Source: an uncultured Alphaproteobacteria bacterium
GTDB lineage: Bacteria; Pseudomonadota; Alphaproteobacteria; RF32; CAG-239
Reading direction: 5' to 3'
DNA length: 64,000 nt
Assembly: GCA_910577205.1 (NCBI GenBank)
Contig: CAJTMA010000010.1
Span: 1-64,000, forward strand
Shown: positions 35,649 through 43,977 of the stretch, one piece after another
Layout of the letters: each line of letters starts with the position of its first letter
How positions within the stretch are numbered: the first letter of the stretch is position 1
The notes under the pieces: model-generated
What the model was told of the DNA's origin: nothing
Seen by the model: the letters and a program-made list of their open reading frames with translations, nothing else
Database searches by the model: none
Program-made: the position numbers and the translations under genes

Positions 35649-36044
35649 ATGCCATTAAAAATCGAGTTAAAACCCCACGAAAGCATCATTATTGGCGAAT
35701 CCCTCATCACTAATGACAATGAACGTACCAGATTTTATATCGAAGGAAATGTCCCCATCCTGCGCGAAAAATTTATTTTGCGCGAGTCGGAAGCGAACAC
35801 GCCGAGCAAACGGGTTTATTTTATTGTCCAGCAGATGTATTTGGCGAAAGATGCCTCCCAGCTTCAGAAAATGTATCTGGAATATGTGCGTGATTTGCAA
35901 AATGCCGCGCCGAGTCTGATACCGTTTATTGCGGTTGTCAGCGATTGTGTGCTCAATAATGACTTCTACGCGGCAATCAAAAGTGCAGATAAATTGGTTA
36001 AAAAAGAAGCCGAACTTTTTGGTGAAGCCCTGAATATTGGGTAG
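35649..36044 (+). CDS. flbT: Flagellar biosynthesis repressor FlbT
   Basis: 131 residues matching the FlbT family (LKPHESIIIGESLITND, RTRFYIEG, KRVYFIVQQMYLA). In Caulobacter FlbT binds flagellin mRNA leaders and represses or modulates their translation until the hook is built. The ATG follows AGGAGCGG. A hairpin terminator ends the transcript before the flagellins. The usual partner flaF is not beside it here. Its position immediately upstream of three flagellin genes, one with a strong leader hairpin, fits a local post-transcriptional switch. Confidence 0.9.
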   Translation: MPLKIELKPHESIIIGESLITNDNERTRFYIEGNVPILREKFILRESEANTPSKRVYFIVQQMYLAKDASQLQKMYLEYVRDLQNAAPSLIPFIAVVSDCVLNNDFYAAIKSADKLVKKEAELFGEALNIG

Positions 36045-36067
36045 TTGATTGATTTTTATGTAATAAT

Positions 36068-36092
36068 GGCTGCTTCGGCAGCCTTATTTTTT
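36068..36092 (+). terminator. Intrinsic terminator of flbT
   Basis: GGCTGC, stable TTCG loop, GCAGCC (36068-36083), then TTATTTTTT. Confidence 0.85.
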
Positions 36093-36237
36093 ACCCCTTG
36101 TTAACGTTTTGTTTAGTTAGTTAGCTTAGAATACAAATTAGGCATTGCCAAGGTGTCTAAAATATGATATATTACACAATGTACCGCCAGTATGGGGTAT
36201 AATGTAACTAACATTCCACAGTATGAGGAGAAAAAAC

Positions 36238-37335
36238 ATGTCAGATATTTCTTTAACTGCAAGTATGCGTTCTAACCTGCTTTCCTTGCAGAACACACAG
36301 AGCTTAATGGATACCACACAGGAAAGACTGTCTACCGGTAAAAAGGTAAACAGTGCTCTGGATAACCCGTCTTCTTACTATACAGCTCAGTCTTTGAACA
36401 ACCGTGCCAGCGACTTAAGCGCTTTGCTTGACTCTATGGGCCAAGGTGTTCAGACCATTAAAGCTGCCGATGAAGCCATCACTTCTATTACTTCTTTCGT
36501 TCAGCAGGCTAAGGCTGTTGCCAATACTGCTCGCGATGAAGCTAATAAAGAAATTGTTTCTTCTGGCACTTATGACAAAACTGCAGTAGCTGCTGGTGAC
36601 GTTAAAGGTACAATTACCATTGACGGTAAAACACAGGATTTGTCAGTTACCTTAACTGATAATGCAGAAGGTGCTGATGCTGCTACGGCAATCCAAGATG
36701 CTATTCAGAAAGTTGCCGGCGCAGAAGATGTTACCGTTGAATTCGCTGATGGTGCATTTACTGTAAAATCTCCGGCTGGTGCTGAAGTTAAGGTTGATAT
36801 TGAAGTTGGCGGCGCTAAAATCAGCGGTACAGCTGGTAATGCTAACCGTACCAAAGCATTGCAGCAGTATAATGATATCCTGAGCCAGATTGACCAGTTG
36901 GCTAAAGATGCTGGTTACAAAGGCGTTAACCTGTTGCAGGAAAATGATTTGACGGTTATCTTCAATGAAGATCGTTCTTCTTCTATCACCATCAAAGGTG
37001 TAGATGCTTCTTCTAAAGGTCTGGGACTTGAAGCTGCTACTGATTGGGGTACCAACGATAATATTGGCGCTTCTATTTCTCAAGTAGAATCTGCCATTAC
37101 CACCCTGCGCGGTATGTCTTCTGAATTCGGTAACAACTACTCAGTCGTTCAAACCCGTGAAGACTTCACTGAAAACCTGATTAACGTTCTGACCGAAGGT
37201 GCTGACAAGCTGACATTGGCTGATATGAACGAAGAGTCTGCTAATATGCTTGCTCTGCAAACCAGACAGCAGTTGGCTATTAACTCTCTGTCTTTGGCAT
37301 CTCAGGCTGCTCAGTCGGTTCTGAAGTTGTTCTAA
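36238..37335 (+). CDS. Flagellin paralogue 1
   Basis: 365 residues from ATG 36238 behind GAGGAG; an upstream in-frame extension is unlikely. Conserved flagellin N-terminus (SLTASMRSNLLSLQNTQ, STGKKVNSALDNPSSYYTA) and C-terminus (NEESANMLALQTRQQLAI, SLASQAAQSVLKLF) form the filament core helices. The centre (about residues 100-200) is a distinct surface domain with KGTITIDGKTQDL. A TATAAT at 36198-36203 and the near-repeats CAGTATGGGG and CAGTATGAGG lie just upstream. Filament subunits are exported without cleavage. Codon use appears more biased than in neighbours, as expected for an abundant protein. Confidence 0.94.
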   Translation: MSDISLTASMRSNLLSLQNTQSLMDTTQERLSTGKKVNSALDNPSSYYTAQSLNNRASDLSALLDSMGQGVQTIKAADEAITSITSFVQQAKAVANTARDEANKEIVSSGTYDKTAVAAGDVKGTITIDGKTQDLSVTLTDNAEGADAATAIQDAIQKVAGAEDVTVEFADGAFTVKSPAGAEVKVDIEVGGAKISGTAGNANRTKALQQYNDILSQIDQLAKDAGYKGVNLLQENDLTVIFNEDRSSSITIKGVDASSKGLGLEAATDWGTNDNIGASISQVESAITTLRGMSSEFGNNYSVVQTREDFTENLINVLTEGADKLTLADMNEESANMLALQTRQQLAINSLSLASQAAQSVLKLF

Positions 37336-37350
37336 TACGGACAAAATATT

Positions 37351-37380
37351 GCAGGCCGGTACTTTCCCGGCCTGCATTTC
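37351..37380 (+). terminator. Intrinsic terminator after flagellin 1
   Basis: GCAGGCCGG (37351-37359), seven-base loop, CCGGCCTGC (37367-37375), then ATTTC. The T tract is weak but the stem is strong. Confidence 0.7.
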
Positions 37381-37470
37381 AGTATTTTATAAAAGTTTCA
37401 CAAGTAATATTGATATATGGAAACAGGCAAGTAAAGCCTGACAAATCTTCACAGAAAGCGGAGAAAATTA

Positions 37471-38610
37471 ATGTCTAATATATCTTTAACCGCAAGTATG
37501 CGTTCCAACCTGCTGTCTTTGCAGAAAACGCAGAGCTTGATGGATACCACACAGGAACGCTTGTCTACTGGTAAAAAGGTAAACAGTGCTTTAGATAATC
37601 CTTCTTCTTTTTATACCGCCCAATCCTTAAATAACCGTGCCGGTGATTTAAGCGCGTTGCTTGATTCTATGGGACAGGGTGTTCAAACCATTAAAGCGGC
37701 GGATGAGGCTATTACCTCAATTACATCTTTGGTTCAACAGGCCAAAGCTATTGCCAATCAGGCGCTTGATGCGTCAGTTAATAAAATTGAATCTGCCGGC
37801 AAATTTGTGAATATGACTATTGCTCAAGGGTTGAGCTTTGATATCGAAGGGGCTGTTGGGCAAGTTCGCGTTGCCATAGACGGGAGTGAGGCCAGAACAA
37901 TCACTATTGAGCAAATGGCTGAAAAAATTGCAACAGAACTGAATAAGGCCGTTGATAAAGACGGGAAAGTGATTGGTGGTTTTGTTGTTGAAGTTAATTC
38001 TGACAAAACAGGCCTTAACATCACCTCCGGCACTGGCCGCATTACCAAAGTCAAAACCGATGCCAGCAGCGATTTGCCTTTCTTCGGGATGACATTCCCG
38101 GGCACGGCTGATGCCGCAGAACGTTTGAAATATCAGGCGCGGTATAATGATGTTTTGGCACAAATTAACCAACTGGCCAAAGATGCTTCTTATAAAGGTG
38201 TCAATTTGTTGCAGGAGAATGATTTGACGGTCATTTTTAATGAAGACCGCTCTTCTTTGATAAATATTAAAGGCGTTGATGCCTCCACAAAGGGGCTGGG
38301 CTTATCAGAAGCAGAAACCTGGGGAAGCATAGAAAATATTCATAAAGTGTCTTCTGAGGTTGATTCTGCAATTAATATGCTGCGGGCAATGTCTTCCGAG
38401 TTTGGGAATAACTATTCAATAGTTCAAACCCGGGAGGACTTCACCGAAAAACTGATTAATGTTCTGACCGAGGGTGCAGACAAATTGACCTTAGCTGATA
38501 TGAATGAAGAGTCAGCCAATATGCTTGCTCTGCAAACCAGACAACAATTGGCAATTAACTCTTTGTCTTTGGCATCTCAGGCTGCCCAGTCTGTCCTAAG
38601 ACTCTTTTAA
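37471..38610 (+). CDS. Flagellin paralogue 2
   Basis: 379 residues, ribosome site GCGGAGAAAA. N- and C-terminal core regions are almost the same as in paralogue 1 (SLTASMRSNLLSLQKTQ; QAAQSVLRLF). The central domain (about 100-215) is unrelated in sequence to the other two copies (NMTIAQGLSFDIEG, TSGTGRITKVKTD). A small hairpin CAGGC/GCCTG (37424-37440) lies in the leader. It has its own terminator, so it is expressed separately. Confidence 0.93.
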   Translation: MSNISLTASMRSNLLSLQKTQSLMDTTQERLSTGKKVNSALDNPSSFYTAQSLNNRAGDLSALLDSMGQGVQTIKAADEAITSITSLVQQAKAIANQALDASVNKIESAGKFVNMTIAQGLSFDIEGAVGQVRVAIDGSEARTITIEQMAEKIATELNKAVDKDGKVIGGFVVEVNSDKTGLNITSGTGRITKVKTDASSDLPFFGMTFPGTADAAERLKYQARYNDVLAQINQLAKDASYKGVNLLQENDLTVIFNEDRSSLINIKGVDASTKGLGLSEAETWGSIENIHKVSSEVDSAINMLRAMSSEFGNNYSIVQTREDFTEKLINVLTEGADKLTLADMNEESANMLALQTRQQLAINSLSLASQAAQSVLRLF

Positions 38611-38627
38611 TCGGAGCACGATAAACT

Positions 38628-38656
38628 AAAAGCCGGCATAAATTGCCGGCTTTTTT
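38628..38656 (+). terminator. Intrinsic terminator after flagellin 2
   Basis: AAAAGCCGGCA (38628-38638), five-base loop, TGCCGGCTTTT (38644-38654), then TT. Confidence 0.9.
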
Positions 38657-38782
38657 ATACGAAAAAGTCATTTTTAGTGACGAAAAGTCAACTTTTGTAC
38701 ATATACCTGTGATTAATGCAGTTTTTTTTCTTGTTATGTGTTAAAAAATAATTAAATAATATAACAGAATTATAGTATTAGC

Positions 38783-38824
38783 AGAACAGATGCTGTTTCG
38801 GCCATCACATTCGACATCTGTTCT
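38783..38824 (+). promoter_or_regulatory. Leader hairpin of flagellin 3 (candidate FlbT-type control site)
   Basis: Ten-base perfect arms AGAACAGATG (38783-38792) and CATCTGTTCT (38815-38824) close a 22-base loop and end about eight bases before the ribosome site. There is no T tract, so it is not a terminator. Its placement could modulate translation or RNA stability. A link to FlbT is inferred from context only. Confidence 0.55.
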
Positions 38825-38844
38825 ATCACAAACCGGAGATTAAA

Positions 38845-39945
38845 ATGGCTGATATTTCACTTACCGCAAGTATGCGTTCGAATTTGTTATCTTTGCAGAA
38901 TACCCAGAGCCTTATGGACATGACTCAGGAACGTCTGTCTACAGGTAAAAAGGTTAATTCGGCGTTAGATAACCCGACATCCTATTATACATCACAGTCT
39001 TTGACAAACCGCGCTAATGATTTAAGCGCGTTGCTTGACTCTATGGGACAGGGTGTACAAACCATTAAAGCTGCTAACGAAGGTATTGAGTCAATTACCG
39101 CCTATGTTCAGCAGGCCAAGGCTATTGCTAACGGTGCTCGCGATGAAGCCAATAAAGTAGCCACTTCAAGTGGTAAAATCACAGCCGTAGATGCTAATGC
39201 CGATTTTGATTTTAAAATTGGCGACAAAACACTCAAAGTTGCTTTAGAAACAACAGATGATGACGCTGAGAAAGTTGCTGCTAAGATGCAGGCAGCGATT
39301 GATGCCGATAATGGTGATGACGGTGTTGCCGGCAAATTTACGGTTGAAGCAACAGAAGACGGTGAAGTTGTTGTGAAATCTGTCGACGGCGAATTCGCTA
39401 ATGTTTCTTTTGACGCTGCCGGTATTAAACTGAGCGGCAATGTTGGTAACGACAACCGCTTAAAGGCTGTTACGCAGTTTAATGACATTTTAGATCAAAT
39501 TGACCAGTTGGCCAAAGATTCCGGTTACAAAGGCGTTAACCTGTTGCAGGAAAATGATTTAACAGTTGTATTCAATGAAGACCGCTCTTCCAACTTGGTC
39601 ATCAAAGGTGTTGATGCCAGCACTAAAGGATTAAAACTGAGCCGTGTTGATAGCTGGGGCGATAATGCCAAGATTGACGACGCTATTGCTCAAGTTGAAA
39701 CAGCAGTTAACACCTTGCGCGGTATGGCATCTGAATTTGGTAACAACTATTCAATTGTTCAAAATCGTGAAGACTTTACTGAAAGCTTGATTAATGTATT
39801 GGAAGAAGGTTCGGACAAATTGGTTCTGGCCGATATGAATGAAGAGTCAGCCAATATGCTTGCTTTGCAAACCAGACAACAGTTGGCAATTAACTCTTTG
39901 TCTTTGGCATCTCAGGCTGCCCAGTCAGTATTAAAGTTGTTCTAA
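38845..39945 (+). CDS. Flagellin paralogue 3
   Basis: 366 residues, ribosome site CCGGAG. Core termini match the other copies (SLTASMRSNLLSLQNTQ; NEESANMLALQTRQQ). The central domain is acidic and different (KIGDKTLKVALETTDDDAE, DNGDDGVAGKFTVEA). Among the three it carries the most elaborate leader hairpin. A strong terminator with an AAAT loop follows. Three flagellins with constant ends and variable middles suggest a multi-flagellin filament, as in Caulobacter. Confidence 0.94.
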   Translation: MADISLTASMRSNLLSLQNTQSLMDMTQERLSTGKKVNSALDNPTSYYTSQSLTNRANDLSALLDSMGQGVQTIKAANEGIESITAYVQQAKAIANGARDEANKVATSSGKITAVDANADFDFKIGDKTLKVALETTDDDAEKVAAKMQAAIDADNGDDGVAGKFTVEATEDGEVVVKSVDGEFANVSFDAAGIKLSGNVGNDNRLKAVTQFNDILDQIDQLAKDSGYKGVNLLQENDLTVVFNEDRSSNLVIKGVDASTKGLKLSRVDSWGDNAKIDDAIAQVETAVNTLRGMASEFGNNYSIVQNREDFTESLINVLEEGSDKLVLADMNEESANMLALQTRQQLAINSLSLASQAAQSVLKLF

Positions 39946-39966
39946 TACGAACAAAAGCACATACAA

Positions 39967-39993
39967 GGGCGGCCAAATGGCCGCCCTTTTTGT
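39967..39993 (+). terminator. Intrinsic terminator after flagellin 3
   Basis: AAGGGCGGCC, loop AAAT, GGCCGCCCTT (39967-39990), then TTT. Confidence 0.9.
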
Positions 39994-40048
39994 TCTTGCT
40001 TGAATTTTATATGAAAATCAGATATATTAATACGGTAGGATAATAAAA

Positions 40049-41593
40049 ATGGCTATAGAAGAAGAATATTCTGAAATTTCGCCGGCAGATCTTTCCCGTC
40101 TTAATGAAGGTCCTCGGGAAACGGATCCTTTTGACGGCGGCGTAACAATGCAACTTGCGGGAAGCGATCCCGTAAGTAAAGCTGCCTTTTATTCCTTGGA
40201 AGACAGCGATATCCGTATTTTGCAAAAGGCTGTAGATAAAAAAGCCATCGCCTATATTGATTGGGCTGAAAAGCAGGAGATGATTACGCCTGAAGGAGCA
40301 GAATATCTGCGTTCTTATTATACGGATTCAATGCAAAGCTATGCTGATTTTTATGATACGATGACGCAAGTTTTGGGCCGTCCGAGCCAGTGTCTAAGAA
40401 ATGACTTAGCGCCGGAAGAGCAGGATGATACCAATTACTCGGAAACTTATATTACGCCGAATAACTCCATGCTTTTGGTTTATCCGCCCATAACCGATGA
40501 TCCGGATTTGGCGGACAATCATATGCTTTTTACGCTTCCGGGAATGAAAAATGTGGTTCGCGCCGTGGCAAAAATTGCCAAGGGCGGAAAATATGATGTT
40601 GCTTATAAAGAAGATTTAAAAAAGCTGCAAAAGCAATATGGTCTGGATTGTGCGGCATACCGTGAAAAGAAAGCGGCGATTATTCCGCCTCATCTGCGCT
40701 TGCATGATGTTCTGCGTTGTACCATCAGTGTTCCGACGTATGATTCTATAGAGATGGTTATCCGGAGATTTACGGAAGCAAATGGTTTTGAAATTTGCGA
40801 AACCAAAGACAAATTTCAGGATAATCGTTCAGCCAGAGATGTCCGCTTTATGAGTAATCGCAAGAATTACCGTGATAAAAAGATATGCCTGAAAAAAGAT
40901 AATATGTATTTTGAAATTCAATTCAAAGTCCAGTTATTAGAACAGGCAGATAAGTTGAGCCACGCTCATTATGAGCAGCTGCGTGAAAAAATTGATGAAT
41001 ATAACCGGGCGGATAAAAATGATTTTGTTCTGCGCCATAAGTTAGAACGGCAGAAAACTTGGCTGGAATGGGATATTCAAAACATCAATCGCCGGGGAAT
41101 AGACGAATATAACCTCTTTATTTTAGAAGTCGCCTTAAAAAAGGATACCCGACTTAAAAAGGAAAAAATTAGGCAGCTGCGCCAGCGCTTTTCTATGGAA
41201 AAAGATAAAGAAAAACGCCAAAAATTACGCGGAGAAATTTATAAGCTGGGGCTGACGTTGAATGCCGCCCCGGTAACAAAAGAGGCCAAAGAATTTATTC
41301 GCAATAACTTTATTGTCCGCCCTTATAAGGCAATAGACCAGCAGCGCGAATTTTCTACGGCATCTCCGGCTCTTCAAAGTTTTGCAATGCTTAACTATTT
41401 CCTTGTAAGTCCGCGTTATCGTGCTAGTATACACGGCAAGCTGCCGGATGATTACAGCGAGAAATATAATCAGGCTGATGAGGCGCGCAAAAGAAATGAA
41501 CAACAGCGCATGGAGCAGGAATACCTGCTGTATCAGCAAACAAGAGGTAATAAAGGCATAAGGCTGAGCCGCAAAAATTATCAGCACTATTGA
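40049..41593 (+). CDS. RelA/SpoT-fold nucleotidyltransferase-like protein (candidate)
   Basis: 514 residues, no signal peptide. Residues about 215-310 show the order of elements seen in RelA/SpoT-like domains: HDVLRCTISVPTYDSIE (Asp-x-x-Arg strand), ETKDKFQDN, KNYRDKKICL (matching the GYRDV-type loop), EIQFKVQ (the conserved E-x-Q strand) and ADKLSHAHYEQLRE. No HD hydrolase domain is recognisable. The flanks are helical and charged, with a basic region about 325-400. If active it could transfer pyrophosphate to a nucleotide or RNA, as small alarmone synthetases or related toxins do; this is inference. The next gene, encoding an exported Sel1 protein, starts eight bases downstream. Confidence 0.62.
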   Translation: MAIEEEYSEISPADLSRLNEGPRETDPFDGGVTMQLAGSDPVSKAAFYSLEDSDIRILQKAVDKKAIAYIDWAEKQEMITPEGAEYLRSYYTDSMQSYADFYDTMTQVLGRPSQCLRNDLAPEEQDDTNYSETYITPNNSMLLVYPPITDDPDLADNHMLFTLPGMKNVVRAVAKIAKGGKYDVAYKEDLKKLQKQYGLDCAAYREKKAAIIPPHLRLHDVLRCTISVPTYDSIEMVIRRFTEANGFEICETKDKFQDNRSARDVRFMSNRKNYRDKKICLKKDNMYFEIQFKVQLLEQADKLSHAHYEQLREKIDEYNRADKNDFVLRHKLERQKTWLEWDIQNINRRGIDEYNLFILEVALKKDTRLKKEKIRQLRQRFSMEKDKEKRQKLRGEIYKLGLTLNAAPVTKEAKEFIRNNFIVRPYKAIDQQREFSTASPALQSFAMLNYFLVSPRYRASIHGKLPDDYSEKYNQADEARKRNEQQRMEQEYLLYQQTRGNKGIRLSRKNYQHY

Positions 41594-41600
41594 GGAAAAA

Positions 41601-42749
41601 ATGAAGAAACTTATTTTGCTTTGCAGCGTAATGATGTTAATCGGCAGACAAGCCGCCGCCACCTTTGAATTAAACGATAGTGTCGGGGGAGGAAAAGCTG
41701 TTTTGTCATTGAGCGACGGCATTGTTCAGGAGCAGGATAAGGGCAGTCAGCCTGAGGATAAACAGGGGGAAGAAGATAAGGGTATTTTTTCCTTTATGGA
41801 CTTTTCTTTTTTCAAGAAAAACAAACCCAAACTAACGGCGATGCCTAATGAACGGCGGGAAACTTTTATTGAGCGTGTAACGCGCCAGGCGGAAGAAGGA
41901 AACGTGGATGCCCAGCTGAGCTTGGGGTATATGTACCTCTATGGTGAAGATGGAGTTGGCATTGATTACAAAAAAGCCTTTACTTACTATAATATGGCCG
42001 CCGCACAAGGTGACAATATTGCTATCAATAACCTCGGAAGCTTATATTTTAGCGGTATCGGTACGGAAAAGAATTTTACTAAAGCTGCGCAACTGTTTGA
42101 ACAGGCAGCCCAGCTGGGCAATACCGAAGCGGCGGTTAATCTGGCTTTTATTTATTTGACCAAAAATTCATCTTTAAATAACCCCCGGGAAGCAATTCAG
42201 CAATTAAAAGCCGCGTCTGACGCGGGTAATCCGACAGCTAAATTTTTATTGGGATATTCTTATTTTAAGGGATTGGTTGTTGAACAAAACTATAAAAAAG
42301 CCTTTGTTTTGATGCGTGATGCCGCAAATGCTCAATATGCCGATGCGGAATATTTGCTGGGGTATATGTATCTTAACGGTTTGGGTATTACCAAAAACTA
42401 CGGAAATGCCGTCAAGTATTTTACTTATGCATCCAATCAGGGAAATGTTGATGCGATGATTGAACTAGGAAATATGTTGGCTGCGGGCACGATGTATACA
42501 AAAGACCTCTACCGAGCCCATATCCTCTTTAATATTGCTTCTGTTCACGGTGTGCCCTCTGCCGCCGAGAAGCGCGATTATCTGGAGAAAAAACTGAAGA
42601 TAGAAGAGTTTCTTCAGGCTCAGGCGGAAGCTGAAAAGTTTGAGGAAAAGCCCTCTGAGCTGACCTCATACATCAAACAAACATTTGGCGATAATATCCG
42701 CCGCTATATTGATGAGAATATGTCATTCAACGCAGGCCTGAATAAATAA
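41601..42749 (+). CDS. Exported Sel1-repeat protein
   Basis: 382 residues, ribosome site GAGGAAAA. A signal peptide (MKKLILLCSVMMLIGRQAAA) precedes a linker and about six Sel1-like TPR repeats (residues 100-310; for example AQLSLGYMYLYGEDGVG, AINNLGSLYFSGIG, AEYLLGYMYLNGLG). Sel1 repeats mediate protein-protein contacts, often in the envelope or at host interfaces. The C-terminus is helical and charged. It sits in one unit with the RelA/SpoT-fold candidate upstream. There is no transmembrane anchor beyond the signal peptide, so a periplasmic or secreted location is likely. Confidence 0.85.
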   Translation: MKKLILLCSVMMLIGRQAAATFELNDSVGGGKAVLSLSDGIVQEQDKGSQPEDKQGEEDKGIFSFMDFSFFKKNKPKLTAMPNERRETFIERVTRQAEEGNVDAQLSLGYMYLYGEDGVGIDYKKAFTYYNMAAAQGDNIAINNLGSLYFSGIGTEKNFTKAAQLFEQAAQLGNTEAAVNLAFIYLTKNSSLNNPREAIQQLKAASDAGNPTAKFLLGYSYFKGLVVEQNYKKAFVLMRDAANAQYADAEYLLGYMYLNGLGITKNYGNAVKYFTYASNQGNVDAMIELGNMLAAGTMYTKDLYRAHILFNIASVHGVPSAAEKRDYLEKKLKIEEFLQAQAEAEKFEEKPSELTSYIKQTFGDNIRRYIDENMSFNAGLNK

Positions 42750-42817
42750 ACGAAGAAGATGGAATAATTAATTAAATCCCTTTGCAAAAAGAATAAAAAT
42801 CATTTATTTATATATCG

Positions 42818-42845
42818 TTGTCAACAGCAATAATAAATTTAATCT
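42818..42845 (+). promoter_or_regulatory. Promoter for the XRE leader transcript
   Basis: TTGTCA (42818-42823) and TAATCT (42840-42845) with a 16-base spacer. The predicted transcript start near 42853 coincides with the left end of the structured region. The decamer GTCAACAGCA occurs both over the -35 region (42820-42829) and again at 42889-42898. Confidence 0.5.
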
Positions 42846-42852
42846 ATTTAAA

Positions 42853-43036
42853 GGGCCCTGAGAAGCTCTTATCTATAGTGTTGTTAAAGTCAACAGCAGT
42901 CAGCCTTCAATAAGTATCTTACTTACTTGGCCGGGGAGACTTTAGTGTATGTTCAGAGCTTAGGCTTAAAGACTAAAGTGTCATTTCTATAGATATGATT
43001 TCTCAGCTCTCCGGCCGCCTTTATCTTTTAAGGCGG
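42853..43036 (+). ncRNA. Structured leader or small RNA upstream of the XRE gene
   Basis: No gene lies in 42750-43051. Two adjacent long-range helices are nested: CTGAGAA (42858-42864) with TTCTCAG (43000-43006), and ATCTATAG (42871-42878) with CTATAGAT (42987-42994). Inside, ACTTTAGT pairs with ACTAAAGT. GGCCGGGGAG (42929-42938) can pair with CTCTCCGGCC (43007-43016), which would make a pseudoknot or an alternative fold. A last hairpin, CCGCCTT/AAGGCGG (43015-43036), ends just before the XRE ribosome site. The rod shape recalls 6S-type RNA, but no family signature was recognised. It could be an independent RNA or a regulatory leader. Confidence 0.5.
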
Positions 43037-43051
43037 AAAAGTTGAAGGATA

Positions 43052-43384
43052 ATGCGCGTGATTATAACTGAAACTGACAAATGTTTAGGCAAACGGCTTC
43101 GTCAAATTCGAGAAGAACGGGGGCTTAGTCAGGAAAAGTTGGCGCGCGAAATCGGGGTTGTGTTTCAACAAATTCAAAAATATGAAGCGGGTGTTAACCG
43201 CATATCTTGTTCGCGATTAATCAAAATCTTGGAAGTATTTGATATTTCGGTTATTGATTTCTTTGCAGGTTTAGAGATTGCCGACCGCCGCTTGATTACT
43301 GAAGAGGAATTCCTGTTGTTTAGTGCCTGGCGTCGTCATAATCCGCAAACCCGGCAAGCTATTCTAACATTGTTGGGGCATTAA
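43052..43384 (+). CDS. XRE-family helix-turn-helix regulator
   Basis: 110 residues. The N-terminal HTH domain (about residues 10-65: LGKRLRQIREERGLSQEKLA, VVFQQIQKYEAGVNRIS) matches a family of small XRE regulators very common in Alphaproteobacteria. The C-terminal 40 residues (WRRHNPQTRQAILTLL) probably dimerise. Ribosome site GAAGGA before the ATG. The long structured leader upstream may control it. The 3' end overlaps the converging ASCH gene by 26 bases. Confidence 0.88.
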   Translation: MRVIITETDKCLGKRLRQIREERGLSQEKLAREIGVVFQQIQKYEAGVNRISCSRLIKILEVFDISVIDFFAGLEIADRRLITEEEFLLFSAWRRHNPQTRQAILTLLGH

Positions 43385-43708
43385 GCATGATTTCAATGCC
43401 GACAACGCCGTATTCTTTCTGCCGCTTCAGCGGATAAAAGTCAGCCAAAACGGCAGCCAGTTCCACAGGAGATGAAAAACCTGCCGTTCGGCAGTCAATT
43501 TGTGAGCATAACGCTGTAAAATCTTGCGCCAAATGCAGCTTGGTGACGGTTATTCGGAATTTCTCCGAAAGATTAGAGCCGTGAGAAAATTCAATAATGT
43601 CGCTGGCTTTTATTTTCTGGCGTTTTGCATTCCACAATCTAAGCTCAATGTTCATTTTGCCTGATTTATTAGTAAAAAAAATTTTTCTTGTAATTTCATC
43701 TGATGCAT
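43359..43708 (-). pseudogene. ASCH-domain protein interrupted by a homopolymer frameshift
   Basis: The intact downstream frame (43359-43655, 98 codons from MNIELRLWNAKRQK) covers most of an ASCH domain, a PUA-like RNA-binding fold, ending with EYGVVGIEI. Families of this type begin about 18 residues earlier. On the minus strand an ATG at 43708, behind a strong GAGAGGA site, starts MHQMKLQEKFF in another frame. The two are separated by a run of eight T (complement of 43674-43681). Adding one T joins them into a continuous protein of expected length. It could be a phase-variable gene, a decaying gene or a sequence error. Confidence 0.65.
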
Positions 43709-43728
43709 GATTGTCCTCTCACAATTGT

Positions 43729-43977
43729 TTAAACTTCCTCTAAGCCAAAAGCATCGTCATATTTAACTGTGCCGTTTAACAGGCAAGGTTCATTATCTAT
43801 CTCATTATCCTTAATGGCCACTAACGACAATTCTGGAATAAAAGAGGGGCTTTGCCGTAATTTTTTGAAGAGTTCTTGCTCCGTCCCATCGCTGTGCTCG
43901 GCATTTTTGAACGCCTCGATGATAACCTGGTGAACTTTTTCATAATCAGATGGCTGTTCCGTTCTGATGGTTAACAT
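43729..43977 (-). pseudogene. GNAT acetyltransferase remnant with internal deletion
   Basis: 82 residues. The N-terminal 55 (MLTIRTEQPSDYEKVHQV, FIPELSLVAIKDNEI) match the start of YhbS-type GNAT N-acetyltransferases, which are normally about 150-170 residues long. The last 20 (LLNGTVKYDDAFG) resemble the end of the same family. The acetyl-CoA-binding middle (R/Q-x-x-G-x-G/A loop) is absent although the frame stays open, so an in-frame internal deletion is likely and the product would be inactive. It sits in the accessory patch next to the frameshifted ASCH gene. Confidence 0.6.

Noticed and set aside
42853..43036. SRP RNA, RNase P RNA or tmRNA
   Set aside because: None of the conserved core sequences of these RNAs was found.
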